From contig NZ_SKOG01000008.1 in assembly GCF_007120195.1 (NCBI RefSeq), forward strand, positions 1 to 56,797: 56,797 nucleotides of DNA. The letters run 5' to 3'. This stretch comes from Aquisalimonas sp. (GTDB taxonomy: Bacteria > Pseudomonadota > Gammaproteobacteria > Nitrococcales > Aquisalimonadaceae). Positions within the stretch are counted from its first letter, which is position 1; the number at the start of each line of letters is the position of its first letter. Shown here piece by piece: positions 51,623-56,797 of this stretch. The translations under genes were made by a program, and so were the position numbers. A model generated the notes under the pieces. The model was given only the letters and a program-made list of their open reading frames with translations. It had not been told where the DNA came from and made no database searches.

Positions 51623-54232
51623 TTGACGACGATCACGAGCGCTGAACTGCGTCGCATGTTTCTGGAGTATTTCCGGGAACACGGCCACGAGGTCGTGCCG
51701 AGCAGCCCGCTTGTGCCCGGGAATGATCCCACGCTGCTCTTCACGAACGCTGGCATGGTCCCCTTCAAGGACGTCTTCCTGGGGCGGGAGTATCGCGGCT
51801 ATACGCGCGCCTGCTCCTCCCAGCGTTGTGTTCGCGCCGGCGGTAAGCACAACGATTTGGAGAATGTCGGCTATACCGCGCGGCACCACACCTTCTTCGA
51901 GATGCTGGGCAATTTCAGCTTCGGCGATTACTTCAAGCGCGAGGCCATCGAGTACGCCTGGGTATTTCTCACCGAGGTAATCGGCCTTGCGCCCGAGAAG
52001 CTCTGGGTGACCGTCTACGAAGACGATGATGAGGCCGCGCGCATCTGGCTCGACGAGATCAGCATCTCGCCGGATCGCTTCTCGCGCATCGGTGCGCACG
52101 ACAACTTCTGGTCGATGGGTGATACCGGCCCCTGCGGACCGTGTTCCGAGATCTTCTACGATCACGGGCCGGAGGTGCCCGGTGGCCCGCCCGGCACCCC
52201 CGAGGAAGACGGCGATCGGTACATCGAAGTCTGGAACCTCGTGTTCATGCAATACAACCGGGATGCCGATGGCGTATTGAGCGATCTGCCGAAGCCCTGC
52301 GTGGATACCGGCATGGGGCTGGAACGGCTCGCGGCCATCGTCCAGGGCGTGCACAGTAACTTCGACATCGATCTGTTCCGCAACCTCATTCAGGCGTCAG
52401 CGCAGGCCACTGGTGTAACGGCAGATGCCGATAACAGCTCGCTGAAGGTCATTGCCGATCATGTTCGCGCCTGTGCATTCCTTATCACCGATGGCGTGTT
52501 TCCCGCCAACGACGGGAGGGGGTATGTGCTGCGGCGCATCATTCGCCGCGCCGTTCGCCACGGCTACAAGCTGGGTCAGCAAGAGGCCTTTTTCTACCGC
52601 CTGGTGCAGCCGCTGGTCGACGAAATGGGCGCTGCCTATCCGGAACTGGTTGAACACCAGGCGCAGGTGGAACGGCTGCTCAAGCGCGAGGAAGAGCAGT
52701 TCCACGAGACCCTGGAACAGGGGCTGAAACTGCTGGAATCCGACTTGGCGAGCCTGTCGGGCTCGGTCATCCCCGGTGAGACCGTATTCAGGCTCTACGA
52801 TACCTACGGCTTCCCGGTCGATCTCAGCGCGGATATCGCGCGTGAACGTGGCCTGACCCTGGATATGGAGGGCTTTGAGTCCCACATGGAGGCTCAACGC
52901 CAGCGTGCCCGTGCCGCCAGCCAGTTCCGGGCGGATCATGCCGGCGGCGCCGAGGTCTCCGCCACGTCACGGTTTACGGGCTACGATCAGCTGCACGATG
53001 ACGGCACCGTTGCCGCCCTGTTCGCAGATGGCCGGGCCGTGAATCGCCTGGAGACCGGAGACAAGGGCATGGTCGTGCTTGACCGGACACCGTTTTACGC
53101 CGAGTCGGGGGGGCAGGTCGGTGACAGGGGTGTGCTCACGGCGGCCGGCGTGCGCTTTGAGGTGGAAGACACCGTCCGGCAGGGCGAGGCAATTGGCCAT
53201 CTGGGCGTCGTTTGCCAAGGCGCCATCGAGCCCGGGCAAACGCTCCGGGCCACTGTAGATGCCGAGCGCCGCGCCGCCACGCAGCTCAACCATACTGCGA
53301 CGCACCTGCTCCATGCCGTGCTGCGCGAACGCCTGGGCACGCATGTGCATCAGAAGGGATCGCTGGTAGCGCCTGATCGGTTGCGCTTTGACTTTTCCCA
53401 CCCCGAACCCATCGATCGGGAGGAATTGACGCGCATTGAGCAGATCGTCAACGCCCGCATCCGCATGAATGAAACGGCGGATATCCGGGTCATGCCCTAT
53501 CGGCAGGCCATCGACATGGGGGCCATGGCCCTGTTCGGCGAAAAGTACGGGGACGTCGTGCGCGTGGTTCGCTTCGGCGAGCTCACCACCGAGCTCTGCG
53601 GCGGCACCCATGTCCAGCGCACGGGAGATATCGGGCTGTTTAAGATCGTCGACGAAGGCGGTGTCGCCGCCGGGGTTCGCCGCATCGAGGCCATCACCGG
53701 TGCCAGAGCCGTGGAGTGGGTGGAAGCGCAGACCGCCGCGGTCGGTCGAGTCGCCGAGATGCTGCGCGCCAGCCCTGAGAATATCCAGGTACGCCTGGAA
53801 CAGCTTCTGGAGAGAAACCGGCTGGCCGAGAAAGAACTGGAACGTTTGAAGCAGAAATTGTCCAGCCAGGCCGGCGGCGATCTGGTGGGCTCCGCAGTGG
53901 ACGTCAATGGCATTCAGGTCGTGGCCTCGATGCTCGAAGGCGGTGATGCGAAGTCGCTCCGCGATACAGTCGACCAGCTGAAGAACAGGCTCGTCAGCGC
54001 TGCGGTCGTGCTGGCGACGGTGGAGGGCGAGAAGGTGCGCCTGGTGGCTGGCGTGACCAGTGACCTTACAGATCGGGTCAAGGCCGGCGATTTAGTCAAC
54101 GCCGTCGCCGAGCAGGTCGGTGGTCGCGGTGGTGGCCGGCCGGATATGGCCCAAGCCGGTGGCACGCAGCCCGAGCGGCTACCCGATGCCATGAAATCCG
54201 TGCCCGAGTGGGTGCGGGAGCGGTTGCATTGA
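51623..54232 (+). CDS. alaS: Alanyl-tRNA synthetase AlaS
   Basis: Class II synthetase charging tRNA-Ala. It has the aminoacylation core ([39 protein letters not shown], motif with [15 protein letters not shown]), the editing domain ([14 protein letters not shown] and ELCGGTHV with its zinc ligands) and the C-Ala domain with a Gly-rich stretch. I favour TTG 51623, preceded by AGGTGA, giving 869 residues; GTG 51617 and GTG 51569 (overlapping recX) are alternatives. Position between recX and lysC is classical. Confidence 0.95.
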   Translation: MTTITSAELRRMFLEYFREHGHEVVPSSPLVPGNDPTLLFTNAGMVPFKDVFLGREYRGYTRACSSQRCVRAGGKHNDLENVGYTARHHTFFEMLGNFSFGDYFKREAIEYAWVFLTEVIGLAPEKLWVTVYEDDDEAARIWLDEISISPDRFSRIGAHDNFWSMGDTGPCGPCSEIFYDHGPEVPGGPPGTPEEDGDRYIEVWNLVFMQYNRDADGVLSDLPKPCVDTGMGLERLAAIVQGVHSNFDIDLFRNLIQASAQATGVTADADNSSLKVIADHVRACAFLITDGVFPANDGRGYVLRRIIRRAVRHGYKLGQQEAFFYRLVQPLVDEMGAAYPELVEHQAQVERLLKREEEQFHETLEQGLKLLESDLASLSGSVIPGETVFRLYDTYGFPVDLSADIARERGLTLDMEGFESHMEAQRQRARAASQFRADHAGGAEVSATSRFTGYDQLHDDGTVAALFADGRAVNRLETGDKGMVVLDRTPFYAESGGQVGDRGVLTAAGVRFEVEDTVRQGEAIGHLGVVCQGAIEPGQTLRATVDAERRAATQLNHTATHLLHAVLRERLGTHVHQKGSLVAPDRLRFDFSHPEPIDREELTRIEQIVNARIRMNETADIRVMPYRQAIDMGAMALFGEKYGDVVRVVRFGELTTELCGGTHVQRTGDIGLFKIVDEGGVAAGVRRIEAITGARAVEWVEAQTAAVGRVAEMLRASPENIQVRLEQLLERNRLAEKELERLKQKLSSQAGGDLVGSAVDVNGIQVVASMLEGGDAKSLRDTVDQLKNRLVSAAVVLATVEGEKVRLVAGVTSDLTDRVKAGDLVNAVAEQVGGRGGGRPDMAQAGGTQPERLPDAMKSVPEWVRERLH

Positions 54233-54287
54233 GCGTTGGCCGTAACAGCCGGACTGAACTGATAGCGACAAACAGGTATAGGGACTG

Positions 54288-55553
54288 ATGCCTCTGATCG
54301 TGCAGAAATATGGCGGAACCTCCGTGGGCTCCATCGAGCGCATCGAGGAGGTCGCGCGCAAGGTCATCAAGACCAAGGAGGCGGGCAATAATGTCGTTGT
54401 TGTCGTCTCCGCCATGAGCGGCGAGACCAACCGGCTCGTGGAACTGGCGAAGTCCATGAACCCGAACCCGCCCGCTCGCGAGCTCGATATGATGCTCTCA
54501 ACCGGCGAGCAGGTCACAATTGCCCTGCTCGCCATGGCCATCGAGAAGCAGGGTCATGCGGCGCGGTGTTACACCGGCGCGCAGGTGCAGATTCTCACGG
54601 ACAGCGCGCACAGCAAGGCGCGGATCCAGGAAATCAACGCCCAGGTGGTGACGCAGGATCTTAAGGAGGGCCGAATCGTGGTCATCGCCGGCTTCCAGGG
54701 GGTGGATTCCACCGGCGCCATTACGACCCTCGGTCGCGGCGGCTCCGATACCACCGCCGTTGCGCTGGCCGCCGCCTTGGGGGCGACCGAGTGCGAAATC
54801 TACACCGACGTGGACGGCGTCTACACGACGGACCCCCGGGTCGTGTCCAAGGCACGCCGCCTCGACCGGATCACCTTCGAGGAAATGCTGGAGATGGCGA
54901 GCCTCGGCTCGAAGATCCTGCAAATTCGGGCAGTGGAGTTTGCAGGTAAATACCATGTGCCCTTGCGGGTGCGTTCCAGCTTCGATGATGGCCCCGGTAC
55001 GCTGATTACGTATGAGGATGAGAACATGGAAGAGCCCCTGATTTCCGGAATCGCGTTCAATCGTGACGAGGCCAAGCTCACCATGCTGGGCGTCCCCGAT
55101 CAGCCCGGCATTGCCGGCCGGATTCTAGGGCCTGTGTCCGAGGCTGACATTGAAGTGGACATGATCGTGCAGAACATCAGCCAGAGTGGGCTGACGGACT
55201 TTACGTTCACGGTCCACCGCAACGATTACGAGAAAACGCTCAAGATCCTGCAGGCAATCAACGACGAGTTGGGCGCGCGCGAGATCTTCGGCGATACCAA
55301 GATCGTCAAGCTCTCCCTCGTCGGTGTGGGCATGCGGTCGCATGCCGGTGTGGCCAGCACGATGTTCAAGGCCCTGGCGCAGGAAGGTATCAATATCCAG
55401 ATGATCTCCACCTCCGAGATCAAGATTTCGGTGGTGATCGACGAGAAATACCTCGAGCTCGGTGTACGGGCTTTACATACGGCGTTTGAGCTGGACGACG
55501 AAGACTCGAACATTAGTGTGGAGGGCAAAAGCGGTAGCGGTTCATTGAGTTGA
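54288..55553 (+). CDS. lysC: Aspartate kinase
   Basis: A 421-residue monofunctional aspartokinase, first step of lysine, threonine, methionine and diaminopimelate synthesis. The kinase domain has VQKYGGTSVGS, TTLGRGGSDTTAVALAA and DVDGVYTTDPR; two ACT domains follow (LTMLGVPDQPGIAGRIL, VGMRSHAGVASTMFKAL) for feedback control. Residues at the ACT interface look complete, so allosteric regulation is expected. It sits between alaS and csrA as in many gammaproteobacteria. Confidence 0.95.
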   Translation: MPLIVQKYGGTSVGSIERIEEVARKVIKTKEAGNNVVVVVSAMSGETNRLVELAKSMNPNPPARELDMMLSTGEQVTIALLAMAIEKQGHAARCYTGAQVQILTDSAHSKARIQEINAQVVTQDLKEGRIVVIAGFQGVDSTGAITTLGRGGSDTTAVALAAALGATECEIYTDVDGVYTTDPRVVSKARRLDRITFEEMLEMASLGSKILQIRAVEFAGKYHVPLRVRSSFDDGPGTLITYEDENMEEPLISGIAFNRDEAKLTMLGVPDQPGIAGRILGPVSEADIEVDMIVQNISQSGLTDFTFTVHRNDYEKTLKILQAINDELGAREIFGDTKIVKLSLVGVGMRSHAGVASTMFKALAQEGINIQMISTSEIKISVVIDEKYLELGVRALHTAFELDDEDSNISVEGKSGSGSLS

Positions 55554-55846
55554 TGGTCCGCGTCGTCATCGGTGGCCTGAACCGGCTGCCGGTGGAGTCA
55601 CGGAAGGTGACAGCCACCGCTTGTTGGTGGTTTCCGTGGCGTTGTTGGTGCTTGACTGATGGTGGCGGTTGCGCGGGATGCGAACCGTTGAAACTCGAAA
55701 GGGGAACCGCGGGTCCACGTGTAACTACGGAGTCTTGGTTTGCGGTTTGAGGAGGCTGCGACGAGATTTCTAGATTGCGTCAACGTGGAAAACGTCTGGT
55801 GCTAAAACCAGCGTAGCGGGGGCCAGTGGACTTTAGGAGAGAGGCA
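55554..55846. promoter_or_regulatory. csrA upstream region
   Basis: 293 bases without a gene. A small CTGGT / ACCAG hairpin lies at 55796-55811, 36 bases before ATG 55847, and AGGAGAG at 55835-55841 is the ribosome-binding site. GGA in that site could allow CsrA autoregulation (inference). Confidence 0.4.
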
Positions 55847-56044
55847 ATGCTCATTCTGACCAGACGGGTTGGCGAGACGCTGATGATTGGTGACGAAGTC
55901 ACCGTCACCGTACTTGGAGTTAAAGGAAACCAGGTACGTATCGGCGTGAACGCGCCCAAGAACGTGTCCGTGCATCGGGAGGAGATCTACGAACGCATTC
56001 GGCATGAGAACGAAGATGACAAGAGCGTTCCCGGGGCCAATTGA
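55847..56044 (+). CDS. csrA: Carbon storage regulator CsrA
   Basis: A 65-residue RNA-binding dimer that controls translation at GGA motifs. The canonical [18 protein letters not shown] start, the [21 protein letters not shown] core and length are standard. ATG 55847 has a strong AGGAGAG. Order lysC-csrA-tRNA-Ser(GCU) matches E. coli alaS-csrA-serV. Confidence 0.97.
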   Translation: MLILTRRVGETLMIGDEVTVTVLGVKGNQVRIGVNAPKNVSVHREEIYERIRHENEDDKSVPGAN

Positions 56045-56077
56045 GCCTCGGGCACAGACCCGTAAGGAGGTAGTCTA

Positions 56078-56122
56078 GTGGGTTTACCCCGGAGGCGAAA
56101 TCCCGTAGCCTACTGCGCTTGA
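56078..56122 (+). CDS. Possible 14-codon ORF with perfect Shine-Dalgarno
   Basis: AAGGAGGT (56064-56071) is followed at six bases by GTG 56078 and a 14-codon frame ending TGA at 56120-56122, reading MGLPRRRNPVAYCA. A strong hairpin begins immediately at 56123. It could be a leader-like micropeptide or a spurious start; there is no other evidence. Confidence 0.3.
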   Translation: MGLPRRRNPVAYCA

Positions 56123-56148
56123 CCGTTGGCGGGAAATCCCGCCAACGG
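56123..56148 (+). terminator. Hairpin between csrA and tRNA-Ser
   Basis: CCGTTGGCGGG (56123-56133) pairs perfectly with CCCGCCAACGG (56138-56148) around a 4-base loop, ten bases before the tRNA. There is no T-run, so it may be a processing or weak termination site. Confidence 0.5.
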
Positions 56149-56157
56149 TGCAGTTCC

Positions 56158-56246
56158 GGAGAGGTGGCCGAGTGGCTGAAGGCGCTCCCCTGCTAAGGGA
56201 GTATGGGTACTGCCCATCGAGGGTTCGAATCCCTCCCTCTCCGCCA
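56158..56246 (+). tRNA. tRNA-Ser(GCU)
   Basis: An 89-base type II tRNA: acceptor GGAGAGG pairs with CCTCTCC (56236-56242), anticodon loop CTGCTAA gives GCU, a long variable arm is present, the T-arm contains GGTTCGAAT, and CCA is encoded (56244-56246). Reads AGC/AGU serine codons. Location after csrA matches the usual serV position. Its 3' tail is copied in the repeats at both window ends. Confidence 0.96.
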
Positions 56247-56285
56247 CCTTTCCTGAGCGGGGCTTCAGGCCCCGCTCAGGAAAGG
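56247..56285. repeat. 17-bp-stem perfect hairpin after tRNA-Ser
   Basis: CCTTTCCTGAGCGGGGC (56247-56263) pairs perfectly with 56269-56285 around TTCAG, directly after the tRNA CCA end. No T-run follows. The same hairpin, with pairing-preserving changes, follows each tRNA tail copy in the repeats. Confidence 0.8.
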
Positions 56286-56317
56286 TCATGGACCCCGGGG
56301 GTTCGAACCCTCGATTA

Positions 56318-56500
56318 AACAATAGGGTTCGACGGCGTAGCGAAGCGGAGCCGGTCGTTGGCGCGCAGCGGCAACGACCCGCAGGGCCAGGCGCGGAGCG
56401 CCGCAGCAATCCCTCCCTCTCCGCCACCTTTCCTGAGCGGGGCTTCAGGCCCCGCTCAGGAAAGGTCATGGACCCGTGGGATTCGAACCCTCGGTTAGCA
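56318..56500 (+). repeat. Copy of the tRNA-tail repeat unit
   Basis: This ~183-bp segment matches the units at 1-396: GC-rich part, tRNA-Ser 3' tail with CCA (about 56409-56428), long hairpin, and T-arm-like palindrome. It follows the real tRNA-Ser and its hairpin. Confidence 0.85.
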
Positions 56501-56573
56501 GCAGTTCTAATTTTGCCGATCTGCCGTTGGCGCTGGCTCCGGGCCATCACTCCCGCGGTGGGTACGTGGTGGA

Positions 56574-56797
56574 GTCCTGACATGGCCCCGGGTCTGATCG
56601 AAGGGAGTAGGGTGCATTAGCGCGAGCGTAATGCACCGTCAAACAAACCGCGCCGCAGGCGCACAGGCGCAGGTTGAGGCGCACAGGCGCAGGTTGAGTT
56701 GCGCGCCCGCGGCGCGATGTTATCGACGGCGGGTTACGCTGCGCTAACCCGCCCTACGGGTATGGCGTGCAGTCCTGCCATGGCACCGGGTCTGATC
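56574..56797. repeat. REP-like palindromic element, copy 2, with 198-bp tandem start
   Basis: Related to the element at 13.6 kb. Hairpins GGTGCATTA...TAATGCACC (56610-56638 region) and GCGGGTTA...TAACCCGC (about 56728-56751) flank a GC-rich inverted repeat containing a 19-20-bp direct duplication. The segment starting GTCCTG at 56574 recurs at 56772, so a second tandem copy with a 198-bp period begins as the window ends. Confidence 0.75.

Noticed and set aside
1-56797. CRISPR array or complete prophage
   Set aside because: No regularly spaced short repeats with unique spacers and no phage structural genes were seen; the tandem repeats at the ends are about 180-198 bp units without spacers.

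Overview
The window is a GC-rich (roughly 60-65 %, judged by eye) chromosomal segment from a gammaproteobacterium. Gene order supports this: recA-recX-alaS-lysC-csrA-tRNA-Ser(GCU), mutS next to fdxA, xerD-dsbC, and RsmF, RlmM and FadIJ of gammaproteobacterial type. Protein character, TRAP transporters and the cyanate operon suggest a halophilic or alkaliphilic lineage such as Ectothiorhodospiraceae. That family assignment is inference, not something read directly from the sequence.

Layout. Bases 1-396 are tandem copies of a ~180-bp repeat carrying a tRNA-Ser 3' tail and a long hairpin; a related copy follows the real tRNA-Ser at 56.2 kb. Next come a Tat-exported M15/DUF882 peptidase-like protein, rtcB with a 39-codon upstream ORF, an outer-membrane barrel protein, and the ruins of a CocE/NonD hydrolase gene (3.5-4.2 kb). 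From 4.5 to 10.2 kb lies the most unusual region: a 664-aa papain-fold-like protein convergent with a three-gene set (BtrH-like C39-fold protein, CsoSCA-like beta-carbonic anhydrase, ATP-grasp ligase). A probably Zur-regulated metal ABC system (ATPase, FtsX-type permease, DUF3299 lipoprotein) follows.

From 13.8 to 18.1 kb the fadIJ beta-oxidation operon is divergent from a GntR/FadR-type regulator, and three look-alike operators spaced exactly 30 bp lie between them. Then come trxA, a short LOV photoreceptor-like protein, and a cynABD-cynS cyanate uptake and degradation operon behind a near-consensus sigma-54 promoter. The region from 23.6 to 30.8 kb holds single genes: a UppP homologue lacking an expected Glu, a metallophosphoesterase, a CarS-like protein, DUF985, Nudix, PA2779-family, AraC and MltB-like genes. 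A TRAP transporter (QM convergent with P), a eukaryote-type glyoxalase I, a DUF3015 protein, a Lnb/DUF4105 protein and a lipoprotein hydrolase follow.

From 39.4 kb to the end the content is mostly core genome: rsmF, rlmM (with a MITE-like element abutting its start), a slipin, xerD, dsbC, fdxA, mutS, pncC, thpR, recA, recX, alaS, lysC, csrA and tRNA-Ser. The window closes in repeats: the tRNA-tail unit, then a REP-like palindromic element that also occurs at 13.6 kb and has begun a second 198-bp tandem copy when the sequence ends. No CRISPR array, rRNA, complete insertion sequence or prophage was seen.
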